Positions 1-8,319 of a stretch of 64,000 nt of DNA are shown piece by piece. A model generated the notes under the pieces. It saw only the letters and a program-made list of their open reading frames with translations, had not been told where the DNA came from and did not search any database. Each line of letters starts with the position of its first letter. Positions within the stretch are counted from its first letter, which is position 1. Both the position numbers and the translations under genes were made by a program. The DNA is from an uncultured Polaribacter sp. (GTDB taxonomy: Bacteria > Bacteroidota > Bacteroidia > Flavobacteriales > Flavobacteriaceae): assembly GCF_947501385.1 (NCBI RefSeq), contig NZ_CANMVP010000023.1, positions 16,172 through 80,171 on the forward strand, in the 5' to 3' direction.

Positions 1-534
1 TTAGATATAGGTACAGGAACGGGCTGTATACCTATTTCTTTAGCTAAAAACACAAACAATACAAAAATTTCAGCCATTGATATTTCTACTGAAGCTCTAA
101 AAATTGCGAAACAAAATACAGTTTTAAATAAAGTTGAAGTTGAATTTATTGAATTAGATATTTTACAGACAGAAAATCTAAATAAAATGGCTGTTCGAGC
201 GCAGTCAAGAACCTCTTTAAATAATAAATTCGACATTATTGTCTCTAACCCACCTTACGTTAGAGAGCTAGAAAAAGTAGAAATCAAAAACAACGTTTTA
301 AGAAACGAACCCCATTTAGCATTGTTTGTAACTGATGAAAATCCTTTAATTTTCTACAATAAAATTGCAGATTTAGCCAAACAGCATCTTTCTAAAAACG
401 GACTGTTATTCTTTGAAATCAACCAATATTTAGGAAAAGAAACAGAGTTAATGTTGCAAGAAAAAGGGTTCAAAAATATTGAATTGAAGAAAGATTTATT
501 TGGAAATGATAGAATGATTAGGAGTACGTATTAA
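1..534 (+). CDS. prmC: Release factor glutamine methyltransferase PrmC, 5'-truncated by window edge
   Basis: The open frame enters from the left edge in frame 1, leaving the last 177 residues. PrmC methylates the Gln of the GGQ motif in peptide-chain release factors, using S-adenosylmethionine, in the cytoplasm. The SAM-binding motif DIGTGTGC is at visible residues 2-9 and the catalytic NPPY at 83-86, followed by the family-typical NEPHLALF stretch. Between them lies an odd segment, AVRAQSRTSL (about residues 64-73), encoded by a flavobacterial-type dispersed repeat fragment inserted in frame (separate entry). The catalytic motifs are intact, so the enzyme may still work. Identity is certain at family level; the start is outside the window. 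Confidence 0.93.
   Translation, partial: LDIGTGTGCIPISLAKNTNNTKISAIDISTEALKIAKQNTVLNKVEVEFIELDILQTENLNKMAVRAQSRTSLNNKFDIIVSNPPYVRELEKVEIKNNVLRNEPHLALFVTDENPLIFYNKIADLAKQHLSKNGLLFFEINQYLGKETELMLQEKGFKNIELKKDLFGNDRMIRSTY
191..216 (+). repeat. Dispersed repeat fragment inserted in frame within prmC
   Basis: The stretch TTCGAGCGCAGTCAAGAAC (194-212) is more GC-rich than its surroundings and resembles the TTCGAGCGCAGTCGAGAAC-type interspersed repeats I recall from flavobacterial genomes. It adds roughly ten residues to PrmC just before the FDIIVSNPPY core, without shifting the frame. No second copy is seen in this window, so the repeat assignment rests on family knowledge. Confidence 0.5.
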
Positions 535-538
535 TACC
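527..538. promoter_or_regulatory. Near-palindrome CGTATTAATACC upstream of the LuxR-type gene
   Basis: This 12-mer overlaps the prmC stop codon and differs by one base from the perfect palindrome GGTATTAATACC found at 2343-2354 and 41648-41659. It is the only variant lying in the region upstream of the LuxR-type regulator gene (start 754). A role as an operator is inferred only from position and recurrence. Confidence 0.3.
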
Positions 539-753
539 TGTTTTTAACAAAATATGTGGAAATTAAATTTATTTCACATAATTTTACATGTATCAACTAA
601 CCTAAACTTTTTTTCGATGTGTAATTTTAAACAATTTTTCAGTGCTCTTCATATATTGATATTTAAAAATTACCAATCATTATTCAAACAGTTATAAAAG
701 CATACCAGCTTGCATACCATTGTTTAAATAATTTCATGTAATTTACCCTTTTT

Positions 754-2241
754 ATGCCTTCAATTATAAAACGAATATGGCTGCTGCCGTGTATTACTTT
801 ATTTTTTATTTTCATTTCTTTAAAAACAGCAGGACAAAAAAATATAGAAAAAGAAATAAGTTTTACTAATTATAACATTTCTTACCTCAAAGACAATAAT
901 TATAAGATTAATGATATTATTAATTCTTATACATTTATAAAACTTCCTAAAAGCAATAGTTTAGGAAAGAAAAATGGTGTCTATTGGATGAAGTTGAATG
1001 TTAGAAATTCTACATCATCGGAACTTATTGCTTACATACCAACACATAATATAGATAGAATAGACGTTTACAACCACTCGAATAATACTACAGATTTTAT
1101 CACATCTACGGGTAATAGTATATTGAAAAATGATTTGGCTATTTCCTATAAATTTCCTGCTTTTAAAATTCTACAAAATAAAAAAATTCAAAGTACTTAT
1201 TACTTAAAAGTTATTTTTCCTAAAGAAGCAAACTTTCCTCTTAAAATTTTATATAAAAAAGATTTTTTATCATATGTGATGGAAAAGAAAACAATAAATA
1301 GTTTGTATTACGGAACTGCAATAGCTGTAATTATATTAAACTTTTTTTTCTTCTTTAAATTTAGAGATAAAATCTATTTATATTATTTACTATTTCTTAC
1401 TTCCCTAACATTCAATTTTTTATTGTACGATGGTTCATTAATAGGATATTTTAGAGGGAATGATACGTACTATAAATTGGAATTTTTAATTCACATTTCT
1501 AATGAAATTTGGTTTTTACTTTTTTCAGTTAAATTTTTAGACTTACATAAAAGACGACCTGTATTTACCAAAATAATATATTTATTCCCTATAACGGTAT
1601 TACTTTTGTATGCCTGCTATTCTATAACAAATAAATTTATTTTTATTGCAATTGCAGATGCAGTGGGTATTTCTCTATTTCCAATATTGTGGATATTTGG
1701 TATTTATTATTTAAAAAAAATACCTTCTGCAAGATTTTATGTTCTAGGATATTTACTAATTATTCCTTTTTCAGTTTACTTTATTTTAGGGTATCCATTT
1801 GGATATTGGGAAGTTTTTGGAGATATGAATATTGTAAAAATTGCAAGCTGGCTAGATATGATTGTTTTTACCTATGCGATTAGCAATAAAATGAAAAACA
1901 AAATAGAACAAGAGCATAAAAACACAAAACAGCTTCAAAAACATATACGAGATAAAACTTCTAAAATAGATGGAAATTATTTTAAAACGGATTCATATTT
2001 AGCATTTTTAAAAGTAAACGACATCTCAAATAAACCACTTACCCTAAGAGAGGTTGAAATTCTAAGATATTTAAATGAAGATTTAAATAACAACCAAATT
2101 GCAGAAAAATTATTTATCTCTACCAACACCGTAAAGTATCATATTCGAAATATCTATTCTAAGATAAGTGTAAAAAACAGAAAAGAATTAAAAGAAAAAA
2201 CCTACAATTTAAACACCTTAAAACCAGTTACTTATTTTTAA
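754..2241 (+). CDS. 7TM-DISM sensor with cytoplasmic LuxR-type HTH domain
   Basis: A one-component membrane regulator of 495 residues. An N-terminal hydrophobic segment (about 8-27) acts as signal peptide or anchor. An extracytoplasmic beta-rich domain of the 7TMR-DISMED2 type (about 30-165) follows, then a seven-helix 7TMR-DISM block (about 180-385) and a short linker. A GerE/LuxR helix-turn-helix lies at about 428-485, beginning LTLREVEILRYL and containing NQIAEKLFISTNTVKYHIRN. It probably senses an extracellular ligand, perhaps a carbohydrate, and controls transcription from the membrane. No kinase domain is present. It sits directly upstream of an exported-protein operon on the same strand, which is its most likely target. 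Ligand unknown. Confidence 0.82.
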   Translation: MPSIIKRIWLLPCITLFFIFISLKTAGQKNIEKEISFTNYNISYLKDNNYKINDIINSYTFIKLPKSNSLGKKNGVYWMKLNVRNSTSSELIAYIPTHNIDRIDVYNHSNNTTDFITSTGNSILKNDLAISYKFPAFKILQNKKIQSTYYLKVIFPKEANFPLKILYKKDFLSYVMEKKTINSLYYGTAIAVIILNFFFFFKFRDKIYLYYLLFLTSLTFNFLLYDGSLIGYFRGNDTYYKLEFLIHISNEIWFLLFSVKFLDLHKRRPVFTKIIYLFPITVLLLYACYSITNKFIFIAIADAVGISLFPILWIFGIYYLKKIPSARFYVLGYLLIIPFSVYFILGYPFGYWEVFGDMNIVKIASWLDMIVFTYAISNKMKNKIEQEHKNTKQLQKHIRDKTSKIDGNYFKTDSYLAFLKVNDISNKPLTLREVEILRYLNEDLNNNQIAEKLFISTNTVKYHIRNIYSKISVKNRKELKEKTYNLNTLKPVTYF

Positions 2242-2342
2242 GGGTAGGAAAAACTACCCCCTAATTTCGATTGTAATTCATTTGTTTTCATCAATTTTAC
2301 TGCTGGTAAAGTATGTTTAGAAATCAGTTTTTACAAAGGGGG

Positions 2343-2354
2343 GGTATTAATACC
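2343..2354. promoter_or_regulatory. Perfect palindrome GGTATTAATACC upstream of the surface-protein operon
   Basis: A 12-bp perfect palindrome preceded by a run of seven G residues, 76 bp before the start at 2430. The same 12-mer recurs at 41648-41659 and, with one mismatch, at 527-538. Its place between the LuxR-type gene and the surface-protein operon makes it a candidate operator. Not proven. Confidence 0.35.
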
Positions 2355-2429
2355 TGATTTTACAAAATTATTATAAAAACGTTGTTTTTCAACCTACTTT
2401 TACCACTTAACTAACCAAACTTTTTTACA

Positions 2430-2888
2430 ATGAAAAAAAAATCATTACTCAAAAAGGGTCTGTCTTTGCCCTTTATTAAAAGACATGTACCAACAGTATT
2501 TTTTTTAAGTTTTGTCTTATTTTGCTCAAGCTTTAGTTTTGCGCAATCTAATATAGAAACACTTAAAAACTGGACAGCTCTAGAAGAAGCATCATTTCAT
2601 TATGACGTTTCTTATAGTGTTGTAAAATGCTCCACTAATTCTAATGCAACCATTTTAATAAATGCTTTTAATGAAGATGGTACAAATCCTAAAGTAGGAT
2701 TTACATTAGACTTTTCTGATAATAAGAACAACACCGCTCAAATTGTAGTAGCTCCTTTTGCTTCAAAATTAGGAGACATGTTTATTGCTTCTTGTAGTTC
2801 TAGCGAACATTCAAATTTAAAATTTGATTTTCCAGCAAACATAGAATTAGCTTCTATGAAGATTAAAATAACGTATCAAACAGAATAA
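2430..2888 (+). CDS. Exported protein of unknown function
   Basis: A 152-residue protein with a long, strongly basic N-region and a hydrophobic core ending FSFAQS, so signal peptidase probably cuts after Ala38. The mature part is about 110 residues, beta-rich in appearance, with two Cys residues in KCSTN and ASCSSS that could form a disulphide. No family is recognised. Its stop codon overlaps the next start (TAATG, one shared base), so it is almost certainly translationally coupled to the giant surface protein downstream. It may be an accessory or chaperone-like partner of that protein; this is inference. Confidence 0.7.
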   Translation: MKKKSLLKKGLSLPFIKRHVPTVFFLSFVLFCSSFSFAQSNIETLKNWTALEEASFHYDVSYSVVKCSTNSNATILINAFNEDGTNPKVGFTLDFSDNKNNTAQIVVAPFASKLGDMFIASCSSSEHSNLKFDFPANIELASMKIKITYQTE

Positions 2889-5800
2889 TGAAAAAAATAT
2901 TATCAATAATAGTAATGATGGTCTGCTTGGGAGTAAGTGGAACATCAATTGCACAGTGTAACGATAGACCTATAATTAACGATTTTTCACCTAAAACAGG
3001 TTTTATAGGAAGTACGGTAACCATTACAGGTGCCAACTTTGATGCTACGCCTGCAAACAATCAGGTGTTTTTTGGAGCAACACAGGCTACAATTGTTGCT
3101 TCTTCTTTTGGAACTTTAGAAGTTAGAGTGCCAGAAGGAAGCACTACTGCTTTAATAAGTGTAAAGAACAACTGTAATTTAACAGCGTATTCTAAAACAC
3201 ATTTTAACGGAATTTTTTGTCCTACACCTTTAACGGCTACTTCATATCAAAATACTTCGCAAGAGTTAACAGGTATTTATGGTGCCTACAACATGCTTTC
3301 GCAAGACATGGATAATGATGGCAAGCCTGAAGTAATTTCTGCAGCCAATGGCGGAGGTATTACCATTGCTACTAATAATAGTACACCTGGTACTATTAAC
3401 TTTGGAAGATATAACAATGGTTCAACTGGAGGCGCAGCACAATCTATTGCAGTAGCAGATTTTGATGGTGATGGTCTTAAAGACATAGTAACTAATAGTG
3501 CTATCATGAGAAACACAAGCACTGGTGTTGGAAATGTTGGTCTACTTTATGTTACAGATAGTAGATTAGTTTCTAACTATCAAGTTGGAGCGGGTGATTT
3601 TAATAATGATGGAAAAATTGATATCATTGGAGAAAATGGAAATACTGTTTGGATAGCTTTCAATACAAGTACTGGACCAGGAAATTTTAATTTTACAGCT
3701 AGACAAGTTGTTCAAAATGTAGGATCTAGATGTACTGGAATTCAAGTTGCAGATATTGATGGAGATGGGAAAACAGATTTTATAGCTTCTCAAGGAGGTG
3801 CTAACAGAGCGGTTTCTATAAGAAACACTACAGCTAATGGTAGCTTAACTGCTAGTTTTGAAAGTCCAGAATACTGGTCTTCAGATCCAACAGGAGCAGG
3901 AACATTTCCTTACAGAGCAATGATTGCAGATTTTGATAAAGATGGAAGAATAGATTTTACCTCTTGTAATTATACAGGAGCTACTAATACTGCAATTTGG
4001 AGAAATACTTCAACAGTTGGTAATATTTCTTTTGCAACAACAGTAAATATTCCTTCTCCTGTAAATAACTACAGAATTGGAGTTGGAGATGTAGATGGTG
4101 ATGGATATCCAGATATTGTTACGAAATCTTTAGGAGTAAATGTGTTTTCTGTATATAGAAATACTACAAGCTCAGCTGGAACACCAAGTTTTGCTGCAAG
4201 ATTCGATTATTCTTCTTCTAATAGAGCTGAAGTTTCGGGTATTGTTATTGGAGATTTAGACGGAGATTTTGTTCCAGATATTGCAACTTCAGGCATTAGT
4301 AGTAACACCATTCGTTTTCATAGAAACACAGGCGCGCAAAATGATGTTACGCCACCAACGGTTTCTTGTAGAAATATAATTGTAGCATTAAGTCCAGCAG
4401 GAACTGTAACAATTACAACAGAAATGATAGATAATGGTTCTGGAGATGCCTGTGGTATTGAATCTTTAGTTCTGTCTGAAACAACTTTTACTTGTGCTAA
4501 TATTGGTGAAAACACCGTTACTTTAACTGCCACAGATGGTGCAGGAAATCAATCTACTTGTACAGCAATAGTTAACGTACAACCTGCTGCTATTATTGTA
4601 GCGGGTCAAAGTACCGTTTGTCAAGGAGAAACTGTAGAGATGAATGCAAATGATGGTGACTCTTACCAGTGGAAAAAAGACGGTGCAGTGATTACAAATG
4701 CAACAAATCAAAACTATATTGCAACGGCAACAGGAAACTATACAGTGATTGTTACAAACGCAGGTGGTTGTTCAGGTGAATCTATAGCAACACCAGTTGT
4801 AGTTAATGAAAATCCAACAGTAGATATTTCTCCAAGTGGTAATGCATTTCTATGTCCGCCTAATGGATCTTCTACTTTAACAGCTACAGAGTCTTCTATC
4901 TATCAATGGATGAAAGATGGGGTTGATATACCAAATGCAACACAACAATCTTATGAAGCAACCACCGTTGGTAATTATAGTGTTCGTGTAATCGATTTAT
5001 TTGGTTGTTCTGCTATTTCTGATGCGACTATAATCACTGCAAATCCTGCAGAATTAGAAGTTTCTGGTAACGGAGATTATGGTAATGCTTTACCAAATCA
5101 AGATTATACCAAAACAATTACAATTAGCAATACTGGTTCTGGTAATTTAGATATTACAAATCTTCAAGTTAGCGGAAATGATGCAAGTGCATTTGCATTA
5201 AGTGGTTTTGCTGCTCCAGGTTTTATTGCCCCAGGAAACTCTGCTACGATAGAGGTAATATTTAATGCACCTAACATTACATCATATGCTGCATTCTTGA
5301 GTTTCAATTCTAATGACTGTAATCAAGGTTTTGTATCCTTACCTTTAACCGCAGAAATTACTTGTGAAAAAGCAGCGATAACTTCTACTTTAAACAATCT
5401 TGATGTATTTACAGATGCTGGTTTATGTACTGCTCTTATAAATTATGAAGTTATTTCAGAAGGGAATCCTACTCCGACCTTAACCTATATATTAACAGGA
5501 GCAACTATTGGTTCTGGAAGTGGAACAGGATCTGGCTTAATTTACAATTCAGGAACTACAACTATTTCTGTTACGACTGAAAATGCTTGTGGTATAGAAA
5601 CTAAAGATTTCGTACTTACTGTAATAGACAATCAAGCACCAACTGTATTTGCTCAAAATCTTACAATTGAATTGGATTCGGCAGGGAATGCTTCTATTAC
5701 TCCAGAAGCTATAAATAACGGATCTTTTGATAATTGTGCAATAAGCTCAATAACGGTTTCTCCAAACCAGTTTACATGTGCAGATTATGGAGATAATGAA

Positions 5801-8221
5801 GTTACGTTAACAGTTAATGACATCTACGGAAACTCAAACAGCGCCCAAGCAACTGTAACTGTTACAGATGGCTCAAGTCAAACTACTTTTAATCAGGCAG
5901 ATTATGTGAATATTGGAAATTCCTCTTATTTAGGGAATTCTACATATAAATTAACGAGCGCTGTAAATGGTCAATTTGGAGGAGTTTGGTATCAAAACAA
6001 ATTAAATCTTTCATCTGATTTCGAATTAGATTTTGATATTTATTTAGGAAATAAAGATTTCGGTGCAGATGGTATGGCTTTTGTTCTTCAACCTTTAAGC
6101 ACCAATCAAGGTTCATCTGGTGGTGGTTTAGGATACTTAGGAATAAACCCTTCTTTGGCTGTAGAATTTGATACTTATAGAAATACAAGTGATCCATATC
6201 AAGACCATGTAGCACTTACTAAAAATGGAGATACAAATCATTCTACAAGCAACAACCTTTCGGGTCCTCATGTTGTTTCTAATCTAGAAAATGGAGCTTA
6301 TCATAATGTAAAAATATCTTGGAAAAAAGATACGAATAGCTTTAAAGTAGTTTTCCAAGGAAATACTATTATTAACTATACAGGAGATATTATAAACACT
6401 ATTTTCTCAGGTAATAGTGGTGTCTTTTGGGGCTTTACAGCAGCAACTGGTGGTCTTAATAATGAACACAGAGTTAAAATAAACACTGTTGATTTTATAG
6501 AAGAAGTAACCGTTTCAGAAGAATCAATTACTCCTGCTACCTGTTCAGATTCATTAAATGGCGCAATTGAGATAAACATTTCTTCAAATAGTCCGTGTAT
6601 TACGTACAGTTGGAGTAATGGAGAAACAACTCAAGATATTGCAAACTTAAACCCAGGAGACTATACGGTTACTGTAAGTAAACCAGGAGGAACAAATATT
6701 ACACAAACTTTTACAGTTCCTGGAGATACATTAGCTCCAAATGTAATCACTCAAAATATTGTTGTTGATTTAGATGCTTCTGGTAACATTTCTATTAGTC
6801 CAGAGATGATTAACAATGGTTCTACAGATGCTTGTGGTATTCAATCTCTTGCTTTAAATATCAACACTTTTAGTTGTGCTAACGTAGGTGTAAATGAAGT
6901 GCTCTTAACAGCTACCGATGTAAACGGAAACGTTGCTTCTCAAACAGCAATAGTAACTGTAAACGATGTAACCGCACCAATAGTGGTTACCAATGACATT
7001 TCTTTAGATTTAGATGCAAACGGATATGTAACCATTACACCAGAAATGATCAACAATGGTTCTTCTGATGCCTGTGGCATCAAAACACTTTCTTTAAACG
7101 CTGAATCTTTTAGTTGTTCGAATGTTGGTGTAAATGAAGTAATTTTAACGGTTGAAGATGTTAATGGAAACAAAGCTTCTTTAACTGCAAATGTAACGGT
7201 AAACGATGTGACCAATCCAACGGTTATTACACAAGCTGTTGCGGTAACACTTGCAAATGGCGAAGCTACAATTTCTACTCAGGATGTAGATGGCGGAACT
7301 TTTGACAACTGTACCTTTGCATTAGCTTTAGACAACGATCGTTTTACCTGTAATGATATCGGTGAGAATCTAGTAACATTAACCGCTACAGATGCTTCTG
7401 GTAATACTGCTGCAATGTCGGCAATTGTTACTGTTATTGGAGATATTCCTACGGTAAGTATCAATGATTTCTATGCTGTAAATACGCAGAAAGTAAATAC
7501 TATTTTCTTAGGCTTTGCCGAAACAGTAAACCTATCTACAGTTGTTTCTGGAGGAACTGGTTTTACTTATCAGTGGACAACTTCTTCTGGAGAGCTTGTT
7601 TCTAACGAAGCAAATCCTAGTATTATGCCAGAAGTAAGTACCTATTACAATGTAACGGTTACCAATTCAAATGGTTGTTCTGCTAGTACCTCTTTATACG
7701 TTTGTGTCATTGATGCAAGAGGTTTTGATAGAAAGGGAAGACCCAACGGAAAAGTGGTGGTTTGTCATCATACAAGTGGTAAAAAAGGAACCAAACATGT
7801 AGAAATTGTTATTAGTAAGAATGCTGTAATGAAGCACTTAACACTACACGGTGTTGATACAGATCATGCAGATTCTTTAGGTGCATGTACTGCAACTTGT
7901 GTAGGTGGTGGTGCAAATGCAAAAGGAGATACCAAATCTAGTGTTGCTACAGTGCCTTCTTTAAATGATAATTTGTCTATTTATCCGAATCCTTCAAACG
8001 GTATTTTTGATATTAGATTGACTGCTGTTAGTTTAGACACAAACATCTTTCTTTTTGATACTACTGGTAAACTTATAGAACGCAAATTTATCTCTAAAGA
8101 GGAGAGTTCAGATAATATTGTAACCATTGGTAATTTTAACTTATCGTCTGGTTTGTATATCTTAAAAATAATAACTAAAAATGAAACGGTTAGTAAAAAA
8201 TTAATCATCACTAAAGATTAA
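2888..8221 (+). CDS. Giant T9SS-secreted surface protein: IPT, seven FG-GAP blades, HYR-like, L-type lectin, SprB repeat
   Basis: A 1777-residue exported protein with a signal peptide ending SIAQC. Domains in order: IPT/TIG (about 28-100); seven calcium-binding DxDxDG blades (DMDNDG, DFDGDG, DFNNDG, DIDGDG, DFDKDG, DVDGDG, DLDGDF; about 140-490), enough for one integrin-like propeller; HYR-like domain (about 495-560); two Ig-like QW segments; a choice-of-anchor-like domain (about 725-820); another HYR-like domain (about 915-990); L-type lectin fold (about 1000-1205, FGADGMAFVLQP); SprB repeat (about 1215-1275); three HYR-like repeats (about 1280-1515); a PKD-like domain; a VCHH...HLTLHG motif near 1623; and a type A T9SS sorting domain (SIYPNPSNG near 1697 to the end). 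Probably an outer-surface glycan-binding adhesin. Confidence 0.87.
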   Translation: MKKILSIIVMMVCLGVSGTSIAQCNDRPIINDFSPKTGFIGSTVTITGANFDATPANNQVFFGATQATIVASSFGTLEVRVPEGSTTALISVKNNCNLTAYSKTHFNGIFCPTPLTATSYQNTSQELTGIYGAYNMLSQDMDNDGKPEVISAANGGGITIATNNSTPGTINFGRYNNGSTGGAAQSIAVADFDGDGLKDIVTNSAIMRNTSTGVGNVGLLYVTDSRLVSNYQVGAGDFNNDGKIDIIGENGNTVWIAFNTSTGPGNFNFTARQVVQNVGSRCTGIQVADIDGDGKTDFIASQGGANRAVSIRNTTANGSLTASFESPEYWSSDPTGAGTFPYRAMIADFDKDGRIDFTSCNYTGATNTAIWRNTSTVGNISFATTVNIPSPVNNYRIGVGDVDGDGYPDIVTKSLGVNVFSVYRNTTSSAGTPSFAARFDYSSSNRAEVSGIVIGDLDGDFVPDIATSGISSNTIRFHRNTGAQNDVTPPTVSCRNIIVALSPAGTVTITTEMIDNGSGDACGIESLVLSETTFTCANIGENTVTLTATDGAGNQSTCTAIVNVQPAAIIVAGQSTVCQGETVEMNANDGDSYQWKKDGAVITNATNQNYIATATGNYTVIVTNAGGCSGESIATPVVVNENPTVDISPSGNAFLCPPNGSSTLTATESSIYQWMKDGVDIPNATQQSYEATTVGNYSVRVIDLFGCSAISDATIITANPAELEVSGNGDYGNALPNQDYTKTITISNTGSGNLDITNLQVSGNDASAFALSGFAAPGFIAPGNSATIEVIFNAPNITSYAAFLSFNSNDCNQGFVSLPLTAEITCEKAAITSTLNNLDVFTDAGLCTALINYEVISEGNPTPTLTYILTGATIGSGSGTGSGLIYNSGTTTISVTTENACGIETKDFVLTVIDNQAPTVFAQNLTIELDSAGNASITPEAINNGSFDNCAISSITVSPNQFTCADYGDNEVTLTVNDIYGNSNSAQATVTVTDGSSQTTFNQADYVNIGNSSYLGNSTYKLTSAVNGQFGGVWYQNKLNLSSDFELDFDIYLGNKDFGADGMAFVLQPLSTNQGSSGGGLGYLGINPSLAVEFDTYRNTSDPYQDHVALTKNGDTNHSTSNNLSGPHVVSNLENGAYHNVKISWKKDTNSFKVVFQGNTIINYTGDIINTIFSGNSGVFWGFTAATGGLNNEHRVKINTVDFIEEVTVSEESITPATCSDSLNGAIEINISSNSPCITYSWSNGETTQDIANLNPGDYTVTVSKPGGTNITQTFTVPGDTLAPNVITQNIVVDLDASGNISISPEMINNGSTDACGIQSLALNINTFSCANVGVNEVLLTATDVNGNVASQTAIVTVNDVTAPIVVTNDISLDLDANGYVTITPEMINNGSSDACGIKTLSLNAESFSCSNVGVNEVILTVEDVNGNKASLTANVTVNDVTNPTVITQAVAVTLANGEATISTQDVDGGTFDNCTFALALDNDRFTCNDIGENLVTLTATDASGNTAAMSAIVTVIGDIPTVSINDFYAVNTQKVNTIFLGFAETVNLSTVVSGGTGFTYQWTTSSGELVSNEANPSIMPEVSTYYNVTVTNSNGCSASTSLYVCVIDARGFDRKGRPNGKVVVCHHTSGKKGTKHVEIVISKNAVMKHLTLHGVDTDHADSLGACTATCVGGGANAKGDTKSSVATVPSLNDNLSIYPNPSNGIFDIRLTAVSLDTNIFLFDTTGKLIERKFISKEESSDNIVTIGNFNLSSGLYILKIITKNETVSKKLIITKD

Positions 8222-8242
8222 AAATTAATTACTATTTATTCT

Positions 8243-8272
8243 AAAAGGAGCTCTCATAGAGCTCCTTTTTTT
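8243..8272 (+). terminator. Rho-independent terminator of the surface-protein operon
   Basis: Perfect 8-bp stem GGAGCTCT / AGAGCTCC with a 3-nt loop (CAT), preceded by four A and followed by a run of T residues. It lies 22 bp after the stop of the giant surface protein. Confidence 0.88.
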
Positions 8273-8307
8273 ATTTAATTTTATGAATAATTAATTCTTA
8301 ATTTATC

Positions 8308-8315
8308 TATTTTTG
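8308..8315 (+). promoter_or_regulatory. -7 promoter element TATTTTTG, predicted leaderless start
   Basis: Matches the Bacteroidota -7 consensus TAnnTTTG. Only four bases separate it from the ATG at 8320, so transcription would start at or within the start codon and the mRNA would be leaderless. No convincing -33 TTTG is seen. Confidence 0.5.
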
Positions 8316-8319
8316 CCAA

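Noticed and set aside
4318..7464. Several antisense open frames within the giant surface-protein gene
   Set aside because: They are shadows of the repetitive coding sequence on the opposite strand, with no start context or homology.
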